Assembly (NCBI GenBank): GCA_013396915.1 | Contig: VWZL01000274.1 | Coordinates: 585,051-649,050 of the forward strand | Source of the DNA: Stercorarius parasiticus | Taxonomy: Eukaryota > Chordata > Aves > Charadriiformes > Stercorariidae | DNA: 64,000 bases | Direction: 5' to 3' | Part shown: piece by piece, positions 45,433 through 60,400 of the stretch | Numbering within the stretch: the stretch's first letter is position 1 | Layout: each line of letters opens with the position of its first letter | Made by a program: the position numbers and the translations under genes | Notes under the pieces: generated by a model | What the model saw: only the letters and a program-made list of their open reading frames with translations | Database searches by the model: none | Told to the model about the DNA's origin: nothing

Positions 45433-48400
45433 GTAAGCAGCATCCCAACTACCTACCCACCCCCCGCGGTAAGAGGGAGAGAGGGGCAGGGAGATGCCCT
45501 CCCCCGCCTCCATCCCGCTGCTTTGCGGTTCCTGCGGGAAGAGGGAGAAAGAAATGCCGGGGTCGGGGAGCGGTGGGAGCCCGGTACGAGCTCCATCAGC
45601 CGGGCTCGGCTGGGCCAATGTCGCCGGTGAGCGATGGGTCCGGGTCGTCCCCGCCCCGGTTGTCCGGTGCCGCCGTCCCCGGGGAGGCCTGTCGGGAATC
45701 GCCCTCCTCCAGGCAGGGCGGAACTTCGGGTTAGGGACATCCTCAGGGAGCCGGGGGCCAGGAGGAAGAGAGGGAGCAAGCTCTGGGTGCGGGGAGGCAG
45801 CCTGGGCATCACGGTGCTACCGGCAACTTCTGGGGAGGCGGGGGAGCGGCGAGGCTGGGCTGGGTAACGCTGCCCATGGCACTGCGTCTACAAAAATGGG
45901 TGGTTAGAGCACGGCGGGGAGCAGAATCCAGAACGGTATCATCTCTCGGAGAGAAGCACTTATAGCAGTACTCTATTTTTAAATAATTTCCATATACATG
46001 TGAAAGGTTATCATTGTAACAGAAACAGAAAGGATGGAAAAAAACCAAGACATTGTGGTCGTTGGGCATCTGTAGCTCTCTCATAAGCTATTTCTGCTCA
46101 TGTATCTCATTTTGTACCTACCTCATTTTGGCCTCTGTAGAATCTAAGGTGTCCCTCCGAAGTGCACCGAGGAACGTAATTTACTTCTCTCTCACACGTA
46201 TCCACTGTCCTGTTTCAGAAGGGTGGCAAAAAGTCCCTTCTGGGGGATTTCCTCTTGGTCTGGAATACCTTTTATTTCACATGCACATGGTTCTGAATGC
46301 TCGTCTGAGAAGTCACAGTTGGAAAAAACACACCTTCTGCTAAGAATGAAAAGTGGTGAGATCATGAGTCCTTGGATGGACTGTAGTTCCCAGGGAGTTC
46401 ATTCCTCAGGCGAAGACCAGCTTTGAGAAAGTTCTGTCTTCACAGAAGTGGGTTTTCTCCTCATTGCAGGCTAAATTGGTTGACTATCCAAAGCTGTAGC
46501 TAATACATATATTTGACAAATTGCCTTAGGCCATCAGGTCCTAGAAAATAGGATAGAGACCCACAACTTCATGAAATATTCCTAGGAGAATGGAGTCCAG
46601 GTCTGTTGTTGAGGGTGTTGCTGAGGCAATATATTGTGTTACTCTGCAACAGCTGGATTTCCTGACCTGCTAAATGCATTGCTGCCTGGTATATTGCATG
46701 TCTAGGTGCTAAAGGCATGAATAACTAAACCAAAGGCCAGTGTTGACAAGTCCAGAGTTTCATAGATCACAGGAGAGTGTAGGAAGCATTCCTCCCAAAC
46801 CCTGTGTAATTCTGTACATGCAAATTTCATAGTTACAGTTTTTAAATAGTATTTTAAAAGGCTGTAAGTGCAGGGGGGTTATTTTGTAGTATTATGTTTA
46901 AAATTAGTGTTCAGTGTCTTGATCAATCCCGCAAACATATATGTTAATGATATTGCCGTGAGGATACTGTGAAGGCATTTCTCATGTAATTTTCTTTTAT
47001 TTGCTCAAGGTCAGGCCTTAAGGCATTTCCTGTAAGTTAATCACCAGGCGAGGAAGAGTATAGCTCAAGGTGAGGGCTCTCATGAAATCTTCAACTGCTG
47101 AGGGAGTGACAAGGTGACTTATGCATGAAGACACTGAGCAAATGCTGTATAAAAATAAATATTTGGTCTCTGTTTGCCAGATATATGCATAATGGTGTTT
47201 TTTCCTCTTATCTGACTTCAGAGATTTTATTACTGTATCAAAGGTTACATTTCCAGTTCGCGTTCTGGAACTTAGTTAGCTTAGTTCTTGTAATGAAAGT
47301 CTTTGTCTGTATAATTTTAATAAATATATAACATTTAGATTGCCATACCAGAAAACATATTTTCTGGTCATAGTTTCCAATATAAATAGAAGTATCTGTC
47401 CGTGAAAGAAATCGATCATGCTTGTACAGCTCCTGAATGATCCGTGTGTAGTGACTTAGATGCATAGGCATCCCTTTTATAAAAATCCAGCATTTTCAGT
47501 CTTACGCAAACGATGATGCCTCACGGTAATCTGTGAGTCAGGCATCTGCTCAGACACAACCCGTTGCCTACCACTTCCTACTGGCAGCTCCAGATGACTC
47601 ACAGTTCAGCACACAACATCAGGGAGACCGTGGGCTCACCACGCAATCAACTAGGAAGTATCTTCCTCTTTTAGCATCTCTGTCTGGTTTTCACTGCCTT
47701 TCAGAGATGTCTGTCTCTCTCTGTTAATACAGAAAGGAGCTTGGATAGGCTGCAAAGATCATCGGACTCATCGTGAAGGGAAAAGCAATTAATTTGGAAA
47801 TAGGCTCAAAGGTAGTCTGTGCATCTCTTCAGTGGGATGAACAGCCTGTTGGCCTGCAAGTGGATAGAATGTCAGCCACAAATCATTGCGCTCAGCTCTG
47901 ATATTCTGGATAATTCCACTGACTTTCAAGCAGCCCTATGAGCTGATTATGTTACAGTCAGTGCTGCTATAAAACACGTGCTTATCATTGTCAAACTGAG
48001 CAACCTTCTAAAAGAGAAACTAAATATTTTAACTATCCAAGTAGAAAAATTGGTCTAAAGCACGCTGAATTCTTCTCATAGTCAGGCATTCCTGCTTGGC
48101 TTTGGTGTTTTGGTTTTTTTTTTTTCCATCTGCTCATGGCATGAGACATCCTGAATCATCTAGGATAGGGCAGGAGGTCAAAGACTTCATTATGAAATCA
48201 ACTAACTGTATTATCTTAATATAAGCATTGCACTGCAGAAACATGCCAGAGTAAGTGGTAGTTATTTGTACTGGTTGACCACACTCCACCCTGTAGGTAA
48301 TATCGCTATCTATTTTTTATCTGCATTTTGCTTACTTAACCGTTAACGTACAAAATAACAAGAACCCATTGAACTGATGCCCCAAATTATTTTTTCTAGA

Positions 48401-51400
48401 TTTGAGGCCACAAGGCAAGCATCACTCCTTATAGGCAATTCAATAGACTTCAGATGAACTGTGAATTTGTATGTCAGAAATGTCAATTAAATTCTTTTTT
48501 TGTCACCTACATTATGAACCATAAGAAGTAAGACAGAATAGGAATTTGTCATCAGATAGAAATGGAAACTAATTGTTGCAACTGGTTGCTCACCCAATGA
48601 ACAAATGTCCGTATTAGAGGTTCTGGAGTCTGAAAGTGCCACAAAATTAAGTAGCAAATATTGCCAGAAAAAATCACTGCCTTTTACAGGAAGAACAGGA
48701 AGGTTCTTAACCCTTCTCTCCCAGTGGGACTTTGCCTCTGAGAGAAATAGGGCTACAGGCAGAAAAATCTGTGAAACCTGAGGATTTGCAAGGAGTCATG
48801 CTTGCTTTGTTTCATGGATGCCTATGAAGTGTTGCAGACCTCTGTGCTGATTTTAGCCTCTCGTTTGTTTCCCTTAGCAACACAGCTTCTTGTCTTCATG
48901 CTGCAAGTTAGTTTTATCAGTGATGTTACGTATTGGAGCAAATTATATAACAATAGCTATTTCTTTTCTTTCTGCCTTCTTCTGCCTTATTGTGCACTAC
49001 GCTAATTTTGATGGGGAATTGTTGTGGATTTCCCAAAGGCAGGAAATGGCACTGGTTTTCTACACCACGTCTAGAACATCCTTTTAGTGGGTCACTGGAA
49101 AGATGCTGTTCTGTGTTGCATAAGTATATTTCAGTGACTGCCTAAGAAGGCTATTGCTTGTAATCCGAGACATTCTGACATTGGTGATACTTTATCCATT
49201 ATGTTAAAAATGCTTTTCTACTGAAACTGCCTGGTGTTACCAGAAAAGGGAGAGGGAGGGATTGTGTTTTGACACGAGGAACCACAAGAGAAAGAACTGT
49301 CAGCAGTTCACAGATGCATATTTCAATGTTCAATATTTGCAGTCTGGTTTTCAGGACATTCTCTTAAAAGTGACTAATGTCTTTGTCGACAGAGCATATT
49401 AATAAATCCGGTAGCAAGCCATCACCTATGTGTATACAGCTTAAATGCACAGGGTTATGCTGTAGTAGCACTGACATACTAGACCTTGACAGCAAAATAG
49501 TCTGCTTAAAAATGGTTAAGAAAATAGGTGAAGGTCTGCCCTGAAGCAATGGGGAAAGCCTGTAGGTTCTACATTCATATTCTCTGTAAAAGTCAGGTTC
49601 TTGCATGTGTCATGTTGGACGCTATCTGCATAGCAGTTTATCAGAGTCTTAGCAGACCCAGTAGCAATCTAATTTTATTGATGTACCTTCTTAATGCAGT
49701 AATGTTTCTATCTGTTCCAAATGAAAAACTGTTTCTAAAAAACAATGATATTTAAGTAGCTATGTTACCTGACTGCAGTCATCCAAATATTTGCAGAACA
49801 ATTTTAAAAGACTTCAAATCATTATTCTAGCTTTTTTTAACCGTGAGAAAACACCCGCATTTTCTTTAGATGAAAATAAAGCTCAATTTTGTGATTGTAA
49901 GATACAGCGCTGAGTGGTGTAACCATACAGGGAAGACTTGGGTTTGGCATATCTGAGCATGAAGGATCTCCTCTGCACATGAGGAGGTGAAGATGCTACT
50001 GTCTGCATGCCACTGGCACTGTCTGCTGGGAGCTGGGTGGGACTGGTCCTTTACAGCAGGTGAAAAAGACGATATAACCTTGACCCCCTTCTAGAAGACA
50101 TGATTGTATAGCTCAGCAGCTGCCTCTGGGAGCTAGTGGGGCCTGAAAGAAGGTCTTGGCAATGCTATTTAAATGGATCCATGGAGCTAAGGGTCAGTAT
50201 TAAATTATGAACAATTATTGAGACAGGCTTTTCTAGAGCCAAGCTTGGTAGCTCCTACTATGAAGAGCAACTTCTCCAACTAAATGTGTGAAGTTCTCAG
50301 CAAGTGGCTCCTTGCAGTACTTCTCTCCATTGAAAGGCCTTTCTGTTGGTTTTGGTTAATTGCTATTTTTCTGTGCACAAGAGAATGATCTTGCCATGAC
50401 ATTCATGACATTCAGTGCTTTGTTGTTTGTTTGGTTTTTTTTCCAGAAGGGACTACTTACTACATGAGCTGAATCACTTGCTATAATGGTGAACGGTTGT
50501 TTTAAAAACATGTTGACAGATGAACATGCTGTTTCTTTTTGCAGAGAACCAACAGAAGGCAGTTTGCTATCTAGGCTGGGTTTTAGCATATTTTATACCA
50601 AACCCAAGTGTGTGTATAAACGATTATGTGCTGTGCCAATATGCTGCCTGGCATTTCAAAAAGAGCTGAATGAGTTAGGTGCCTGTATTTCTAAGTTATT
50701 TTCCACAAAATTCACTTGAACAGCCACTTCAAAGTACAAAAATACAGGTGTCATGAGTGACAACTTACCATGAAACAGTCCTTTATCTTCATCTGCCAGT
50801 CACTGGATATTCCGTATTTCAAATTTGTTGAGATAATTTAGCTCCATTATGGGCTATTAAAATCTGGGTTTTGCACTTGCTAATTTGGTTATTTTAGTGA
50901 GGACTGGCCCCTTTATGGTTTGAGACACACCTTTATTCTAGGATTCTATAATCATGACTCTTCACGGTATAGTAAAACAGAGTATTTCTGGTTTAACTTC
51001 TTATTACAGTATTAAAGTAAGCTTTTTTTTTTTTTTTATCCTAGGACGAATGCAGAACAGTGCTCTCAAGGGTAGCTAGTAAAAAATGGAACTGTGACAC
51101 ATTTTAGCTCTTATATTAGCAAATATTTCTAGATATGCTGTACGGATCCTGATCCCAATGAACTCAAATGAATGATTTTGATGGGAACCATATCTGGGCT
51201 TTATGTTCCACCAAAATATCAAACAAAAGGATGAGTATTTCTGAAATAACTCACTAATAAAAAATATGCAAAGAATAAATCATTGCTAATGCCCCAAGTC
51301 CCCGTTATTTTTAACAGAACCTAAGCTTTGAATGAAAAAAGTGCTTTGGAAAATTGTAGCAGTGATCTCTTTAATGCAGCTTTTTAGTAAGGCCAATAGT

Positions 51401-54400
51401 CAAAACCTTGGCAAGTGTTGCTAACAATGGTGAAGGCAATGTGTTATGATGAATTCCTTTGGAATTTAAAAATATGTTACAAAGGGGAAACTAATGTTTC
51501 AAAGTAATTAATAACAATGTTTCAAAATAACTAATAATGTTTCACGGTAGCTAACAATGTTTCCCCAAAACTAATAACAACCTTTCAATGTAACTAATAA
51601 GAATGATTCAAAGTAACTAATGCTACAAAGTGGAAACAATGATTAAACTAGTACTTACTGAAGTTAGGCAGTTTCTTGTTTAAAACTCTAAAAAGCTCCT
51701 TCAACATTTAAAAACCTCTTCTGAAGAAGTAAAAGCAGCATCATGATGATGATAAGGACTTGAAATTCAGTCCTCGTGCTCTGCAGTCAGCTCGTTTCTG
51801 GGAGGCACTGATACTCTGAGCTCTTCTGTGGGACTGTGTCTTCTCTAGAAAGTTTAAGGAACACGAGTCCTGCTGGGGTACCACCGGGCGCATCCTTTGG
51901 CAGAGAATGGTCCTTGCTTGGCTTCGTTGTCTTTGCTGGTCCAGCCATCTCACGTGGGCAGGTTACATCAGTGAAGGACTTACACTAAATAGGCCTTGCT
52001 GTGTTGCCATGTGTACCACATTTCGCTACCACAATTAATTAGCTTGCAAACTTAGCTGGGTTGTACCTCCCTGGCTTGGAGCACAGGCAGAGGGGCTCTT
52101 GTTTGTCCACATCCAGCTGTATTGGCAATTATTTAAACCATGGCGACATGCAATGAACGGTGAATGCACTGGAGAATTTGTGATGGATTATGATATTATA
52201 CCTCTCAGAAAACCATGAGAGTCTGTGTATGCATTCTCCAGATCTTCTTATCCCACCTCTGCCTTATTAGCCTATTCTTGGGGTACTTGATACGTCTTGA
52301 TACACTTATTCTATCTCCCTGTACCACTATTTGCATATACATTTAAGTTAAAATTGCTCTCTCTGCTTTTTACTCCCCTGGTACTTGGTACCATCCTTGT
52401 TAGTGTGAACAAGAAGAATTACTCTGTGTTATTCAAAATGTCAGTTTTCTTTCTTTGCTCTGTTTCTGTGGTTGAGGGCTTTTGACTTAATAAAGCTGGA
52501 TTTTACAAAGGATTAATGCCTAGTGTAATAAGCTGGATCATGTAGGAAAACAAGTGGGTTTTGAGGAAGAAATGGGATTTGATGAGGAGTGCCGTCAGCA
52601 ATGAGTCAAGAAAAATTTCTTAACTGTTGAATGGATGTTAAATTCTTATATTCTGATAACAACTCTCAGAAAATCCATCATTAGACAAAACCTGATTTGC
52701 ATTCTAAATGTCCAGGTACTCCTTTTAATCAGACATTACCGAGGTCTAAGTTAGTTGGAGCATCTGAAATTGAAAGGCAGAAAAATGCATGCTTACTCTT
52801 AGAATTTAGAGCACTTTACGCTCTAATAGACTAAGACAGCTCCAAGCTAGCATTGCTACTTAACCCCTGTGGTTGGGGTTGGAGTGTAGTTCACTGTATT
52901 AGCCTAACTATTCTGTATATGTGAATATAATTAGGTTCCGTTGCACACAGAGGTTTGACATTTGACTTTCTCTTTGCTCTTGTAGAGTGAAATATGAGTG
53001 TGTATTTCCAGAAGAAAAAGAGTAACTCGTCAGAACTGGGCAATTCTTGTAGGCACTGTACAAGCTCATAGGGTGCATTTTCAAAGCCAGCTCATGTCAG
53101 TCTAGGACACCGCTGCTGTGGAAAGGGCCAGGCTTTTGCTGGCTTCACGTTTCTGCCACCTCCCTTACAGCCTGAGTTTGAGGAGGAAGTAATTCATTTT
53201 GAAAGTTCATTTAATTTTAATTTGGATCAGCTACAACTTGCCTTGAAGTCACTGGTGTCAACGAAGCGGAGGTACAAAGAAGTCTGATGGGGGGAGAGGA
53301 GCCCCTTGGCAGTCTCATGGCCTTCGACCAGCTGAAGGTGACTGTGAAGCTGCGCCAGGAGGAACATTATGCACAGGGGCATTCCAGGGAGCCGACAGAC
53401 ATGCCCGCGGTGGTGTTTTTAGCAAAGCTTAACCTTTTGCATTTTAATGATTAATGATTTATAATTCTGGCCAGTGTGTCCACGTGTTAAGGATAATATA
53501 TTGGAGTGCAGTCATAAAACAGCCCACATTCTTTTTAGCATTTTTTTTTTTAAATTGTGCTGCCACCTGTAATAGCTAATTTATTTGAGTCTGATTTCAC
53601 ATTTTTGTAAAAGGAATATAAATTCATCCCAGTAGTAGTTCTTTATTTACAGTGTCTGGTTTTTAATGTGCTCCTGAAACTAATTTAAAAAGTCAGTTTC
53701 CTCTTTTATTTGCAGTGATTCTTCTGCTAAGCTCTTGCACTGTGGCTTGGCTTCTTCTCTCTGCAGAGCTTCTTCAAAGCTCTGACAAAATTTTGAGGAA
53801 CTGTGAGATTCTGCTGATACCATATGTCTCCTCTTTAAAATACCTGCTATTACACTTCTTTTTTTTTCCTTAGTTTTAACGCTTCTTTAGGTTAAAAATA
53901 TCACTGAAATAACATATTTATAATTTTAGTATGCTTAGAGACAACTGAGATGAGAAATCTTTGCAAGTAAAGGTTTCCCTGACGTCTTCCTGTGACAGTT
54001 CCAAAGAAATCTTGACTGGGGGATACCATAGACTTCTTTAACAAAGACTTCTTTGGGAATACTAGCCCCCCACCACCCCCCACGCCACCCCCCAAAAACA
54101 AACAAACAAAAAAAGCCCACACACCAAAAAAAAACCCCAAAACAAAATCCCACCAATTAGTGGCTTTTGTGTTTCCCACTTGCTGCACTAACATTTTTCC
54201 ACTTACCTACCAGCTAGGCTGAAAGGTCTTCAAGGTGTGGTAACAGTTGAAAGAAGCATATGATCCATATCGCACGTCCTCCATAGGGAAGCATCTCAAG
54301 AGCATTCTCTTAAGAGTCCGTTTCCTCACCAGATTTTGAAGAAAGTCTGTGATGGAGAAAGTGCTGGAAAAGCAGCTGTCTTGCTCAAAAGCTGCTAATT

Positions 54401-57400
54401 GAAATAGGGAATTGAACAGAAATGCATTTCTGCACCCTTTACTTTTGAACAATTTTTTTTTTGATAAATTGAAGACTAGAATATTTCGCAGTTTGTCATA
54501 CTTGAATTCATACTTTAGAGCAAAACTAGCCTCCCATTCAGCTATCGTAGATCTCCTAGTTGCTTCTAGGGGAAATAAAAAAAAAAATCCACGTGATGGA
54601 TAAGCAAGTGAATAAAGGGTTTCAAAATCTATGCCTTTTAGCTCTCAGATATTTTTTTAAATTGTTAATCCTGAGCCACACAAAGCATGTGAATGCAGAG
54701 TCTCTTACTGAAGATTTTATTTCTGCTTAGATTCTGAGCTGCAGGGGCAGAGGACTAACCTGAGCTCTGCACTGGCCAAGCTTTTAGCCCTCTCCTTTCA
54801 CAGTCTACCAACACATCGACAGTGGTCCAGCTGACAAGGGTTTCAGGTGGAACTAGCCATAAGGCAGTATGTTTCTTGGTGCAGGCTAAAGCAAAAATAC
54901 TTAATTATTATTGCCCCATGGGTCCTTTCTGCAGTCTGTGAGTAGGCAATTAATAGGCTCTCCTGCCAAGCTGATCATTTATACTGGAGCTCCATCTATG
55001 TAAAATTAAATTGCTTAGAGAACCATTTCCATTAGCGCTGCAAGCAGAACTAATGTTGATGCCTTGGGTGCATAAGCCATGCCCCTTTTTTTTTGTCACA
55101 AATTGTGACAGCATTTTGAACACCTTAATTTGAAAAAAGCAGTTCTTGAAATTGAATTCAAAGACCTGTGACATACTTGATGATGAGAAGAAAAATCTTG
55201 AAAATGGATAACATGGGTGTAAAATGAAGCAACAACATACTCATTGAGATTGTGAGGTCATATGTAAAAGCAGAGTAAGACGGAATTAATAAGGCAGAAG
55301 GAGCATACCAGTAAGGGCTTTTACAAGTAAAACAGGATGGGTCTGATTATTTTAAAGAAAGTGTATTACTTGAATGAATTTAATGTCTTCTGTAATACTT
55401 GCACTAATTGTTAAAATTAAAGACTGATCTAATAGATACTGTCAGTTCTTGGAAAAAAATGAGGAAGACAGAAATACAGAAACCAATACTTGAGAAATGT
55501 AGCCAGCTAAAAACACATTAGGGTTGTTTTTCTCTAACCCAGAGTCCTCTGGCCTCTAGAGACACGTGTGCTGAGAAAATAGCTTTGCTGAACCCACTCT
55601 TTATGCTTTTACAAAAGCATAAGGCATATTTATTGCAATATATAAAGTGCCTTCAACATTCAGGATGAAATTTGTTTAGATTGAGTACACGGAAGTGAAA
55701 AACCACATTAGGAGCTTCATTTCGTATTTCCGTTAAAATTTAAATAATTAATTTCCCTTTCAGAGGTTTGTTGGGTTTTTTTTTTTGCTGATGACCACAC
55801 CATGTCTAAATATTTGTCTTTATTGTTCAGAGCTGTGCAAGAAGCAATTACTAACAGTTGATTCATCAGAGTTCATCGTATTTTGAGTGTTGTTGAAATC
55901 AGCAAGCTGTGCAGGTGGAACACGTGGTGCTTGAAATGTTTTCTCTGCTTTATATTACTGATATGAGTTTGTATGCTAAGTTTTATTTTTAATTATAGGC
56001 TTAGCAGGAAAAAAGATGCCAGATTCACACTGTTTATAAATACGTTTGTCAAACCATATGCTCAAGGAAACACAGATTTTGTGGTTAGTCTTTGACCTTT
56101 GAGTTTTTCACTTTCGGCTCAAAAGTTGAGGTTTTTTTAAGTTGCTGTAAAAAACGTAAAAATAATTTGTTATATTGTGTCCTAATCCACTGTAATAACA
56201 TTAGAACCGGTCAGATAGTCTGCAACTCTCCTGTAAGCCCCCATGCATTCCCATTTTAAATTTTAGATGCCTGGTAAATTTTAGACTGTTATTAAATATG
56301 TAAGTACTGTGATACTGAAGTAATGAGTGGATGCAGGCATGCAAATTTATGTGACATTTGAATGTATTTCTAATCTGAATGACTTGGCATATTTTTTCCA
56401 GCCCATGACCACAATCAATGTATCTATGTTCAAGTTTCCCTTGGGCTAATAAACCCTGAGAAAGCTGACTGCAAATATTGAGTGCTGGATTGATACTGCC
56501 CTTTGCAGTCAGATGGAGACTTTGGAGGGAAAGAGTGATCTCCTTGGTTTGCAGACAGAGAGCAACATGGAACAACCATTCACTGTCAGCTCCTTGGTAT
56601 GTATTACAAAGAAACGCTTTGATGGCTGAGCACCCTCTCTTTCAAATAGGAAACAATTCAAGAGAGCTGTTAGGCAGCGTTGGCTGTCAGCTACAAGGGT
56701 CTCTTCCTGCACTCTGTCAGTTCCTCCCACGTTCTGCCCGATGGGTTTGTTGGAATTTGTTTTATTTCTATATTTGGGGTTTATGGGGTTTTAGTTGTTT
56801 CAGTCATCAGGTTTTTAAGAAGTTGAAGTGAACATTTTGAATAGATACAGTAAAAATTTTCATCAAAGAGGAAGCAATTTGCAGTAGCCAATTATTTAAC
56901 TACTTAACAGGAAGGTAATGATCAGAGTAAGCAGCTGTGCTTCTTCTTCAGTAGAGTCAATTCTAACTTCTTAGGCTTCAGCTGCCTCGTTTGAAACTGG
57001 AAATGAACATTTGAAGTGAACTGTTGACTGACCAGGGGGACTTACTGCTCTTTGTTAGCTGAACTATACCCAGCAGTCATACCCTATGCGTCATGGAATA
57101 GGAGTCTGAGTATTCAGGCCCTCCGTCAAATTATTTCAGTAACTTGAGGCAGAATCCTGTAGAATTTCATGTATGTGGGATTCTAAAGAGGACACACTCT
57201 GTGTTGCCTTTGATCATTTCTACAGGGGTTTACTTAATGTTACCTTATTTTTTTTTTCTGGGATTTTTTTGTAGTTTGAAGATTTGGGGAGGGGGATAAG
57301 ATTATTTTTTATTTGTAATCACACTCACAATTTATTTGCAATTGAGAAACATGTTGAAATGTTTCAACTGTGGCTACCGGTGGGGAAACCAATGCCTGTT

Positions 57401-60400
57401 TTGAGAAAAAAGCTGAAGATTTCCCTTGAGTTTCTTTCTTGAATGAGATCACTTACTGAAAGTGAAACATAACATCTGGTTCTCTTTGCTAATCTCTCTG
57501 TTCTTTTTCAGAAAAAGCTAGTAGCTATTCCTGACCATACAGACATCTCTGTGACCCCAGAAGAGAGAGTACGTGCTTTAAGCAAACTTGGCAGCAATAT
57601 CACAATCAATGAAGAGATCACGCCGCGTCGTTACTTTAGATCTGGAGTAGAGATGGAGCGAATGGCATCAGTATATATGGAGGAGGGAAATCTGGAGAAT
57701 GCTTTTGTTTTTTATAATAAGTTCATAACGTAAGAAACCATTTGTAGTCATTCCAACTTACAATTCTGAGTAAACTGAAATGAAGAGCTGCAGTGAAAAC
57801 AGGGCACCCCTTTAGACGAGGAGAAAAATGTTTAGTGTGTTCTTCCAGAATAGCTTTGTTCTCTGGAGATCTTTATTCTAATTGCAGGCTTTGTTATAAT
57901 TTCATCTCAACTGTTAATATAATAGTCTTATCCGTCTATTAACTGCCATGCGTGAACTAACCTAATACACGGAAGTTTAAGTTTATTGTACCAGGCTATA
58001 CTATGAGCACTGTTTCCCACAGATTATTCTGTATCTATCAGCACATTGGTTAAATAGAGTGCATGGTTTAAAAAGCAATGTTTAGATAAGATTTCTGAGC
58101 CTTTAATAGCTACGCGTTATGAGCTTCCACCAATCTGAAAGATGGTAGTATTGCACAGCACTTAAAAAACATGAAAAAACGTCTTTTTGCCTCTTTTTGC
58201 TTTTCTTCCCCAAAAGGATTAAGTATAATTTATTGCTTCTCACAGGAGTAAATGCAAAATCCACAATACATATATTCATTGTATGATTATTCTTCCCACC
58301 CAAAAAAACCAAATCCAGACAGCTTTTATTAAAATTGTCAAAATAGCCAGCTGAAAAATGTATCAGTGGCAGGTTTAAATTTTTTAACTAGCTAGTTTTG
58401 CTGTAGAATTGATTGGGTTGTTTCCTTACTTCTGAAAGGGGCTTTTTTAATATGCATATTTTAAAATTTTTATAACAGGACACCTCCTTTCCCCCCCTTT
58501 CTTTCCCCATACTCTGAAAACTAGACCAAACCTTTCTTATTCTGCTTAATTTTAGATGTCTGTATCTCTATAAAAAGAGATCCAGACTGGAGGTGAACAT
58601 TGTACAAATTGCTGAAAGAATGATAGCAGCTGTGTGTTCCAAACTCTTTGCAGCTGAGTGTTGCCGTAATTTAGATTTCTGGGTAGGTTAATAATACTGC
58701 AGTTAGCTATGCAGCTTGGTCTGGTAAAAATAACTGCTTTAATGATAGTCAGTGCTGCATTCTTGACTTCCCATTTAAGATTCTGCATTTCAGGTAAGGA
58801 CAGATAAAGACAGTAGAAACAGGATTTATTAACACTGGCTAGAGTGGAGGGTGCTTTTGAGGGCTATTTTTAGGTGCTGGCTGCTAGTTAGTCCTTTTTT
58901 TAACCCAACTAATGAAAACCAAAATATATGCAGATGTAGAAAATAATCTCCTGTCATTACCCTATGTGTCCCATACAAGTCTATACAAGAATTTAAGTGT
59001 CAGTTTAAAGAAAAATGTAGCAACCTGCTCCAAGTCATCTGGAATTCAGTGTTTGACAGTTATATGAAACTGATTTTTCTGCCAACATAAAAGCTATTGT
59101 GGATGTTCCTCTGGCTACTGAGGTGAACACATGCATGTTTAATTTCCTAGGTTGTTTGTAGAAAAGCTGCCTAGTCACCCAGACTATCACCAATGTGCGG
59201 TGCCAGAAAAACAAGATATTATTAAGGTAGGGTTATGGTTGCTGGCCTTTACGAAATGTTTCCCCAAGAATCTCTCCATTCTTTCCCAGCAGTCCTTTTC
59301 CCTCCCTGTGCACATAGCCCACGTCAGCCACCACAGCTGAATTTATTATACCTTTCTGCACTAGTCATTCATGTTTTATTTTGGTTTAATCACTTGATCA
59401 TTAACAGGTATTAAGTTATAATCCTAAAGGGTAAACAAGAATGGGCTCTGAGTAAGTTGGTAGATTGTTGGAAACCTGTTTCTGAAAGCTTACATGTTAA
59501 AAATACACTTATTTAACAGTACTTAGAGTTTGATGCTGGTCCCAATTATGCGAGTAGCTAATGGTCCAAACTGACTATTGCAAACAGAGGGAAAGGCAGG
59601 CATGTGGCATTACTGGTGCCTGTGCGGTATTTCCTTACCCTGCTAAATAATCAAAGTATATATTTTTCTTTCTTTATTATCAAATATGTATTTACTTATT
59701 TTTTTCCTCCACCTGTATATAAAAAAGTTTTGCCTTTTTTTTTTTTTTTTTTTTTTGTTAAAAGAGACATTTCAAATACAGCCTTATACTGAGTTTAAAA
59801 CACCTGGAATTGCACAATGAGAAAAAGCATAAGTGTCTCTTGCTTCATGCTGCCATATTTGCATGCTTTCTCTACTGTTAAACCGGAATAATGTCATACC
59901 CAAAGCCAAAATGCTTCATGCCAAATTTTTGACTGTGGCCCACAATCTAGGAAAACATCCCTGTTGAGAAAGTGCATCTGACATGCTCCCTCCGATGGCA
60001 CTCACTAGGATTAAGCACATGGTCTCTTTCCCTCCCTACAGCCTCTAAATTATTCTATAGTAATCTCTGCCTTGGGCATTGTTTTTGTTTCATGAAACAA
60101 AATCTTTTTATCTGCCAGGGCTCTCACAGCAAGCTACAGGTTGTACTATCTCTGCAAATAAACATCTTTTGCCCACCTGGAAATGGGCATATGCAGTCAT
60201 ATTTCTGTCCAGGGAGTCCCAGAGAAAAATGTGATGATCCTACCCGAAACGTTGAACGTTGGACTTAGCTTTTTTGTAAATTACACCTACAACAAATACG
60301 TTAGTCATCACATGCCTGTTAAACAAAACAGAGATAACAGACGGCTAGAAAAAGGCCTAATCTTTCCTTGAGATAAGAAGTAGTCATGTCACACCTTTCA

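Larger units (their letters stand above)
45150..45910 (+). promoter_or_regulatory. STAMBPL1: CpG island, STAMBPL1 promoter
   Basis: A strongly GC- and CpG-rich stretch in an otherwise AT-rich window, overlapping the first exon and donor of STAMBPL1. No TATA box, as expected for a housekeeping CpG promoter. Long open frames on both strands here reflect GC content. Confidence 0.85.
45433..56554 (+). other. STAMBPL1: STAMBPL1 intron 1
   Basis: An 11.1 kb, mostly AT-rich intron. It contains a degenerate tandem repeat (51490-51625), several homopolymers, a C/A-rich low-complexity run at about 54065-54140 and a locally GC-rich stretch at 53250-53410. No other exon recognised. Confidence 0.75.

Noticed and set aside
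45154..45630. Long open frames on both strands of the CpG island (up to about 158 codons)
   Set aside because: CpG-rich sequence lacks stop codons; the frames have no family resemblance. Only the short MAEP start is kept as a possibility because it joins STAMBPL1 in frame.
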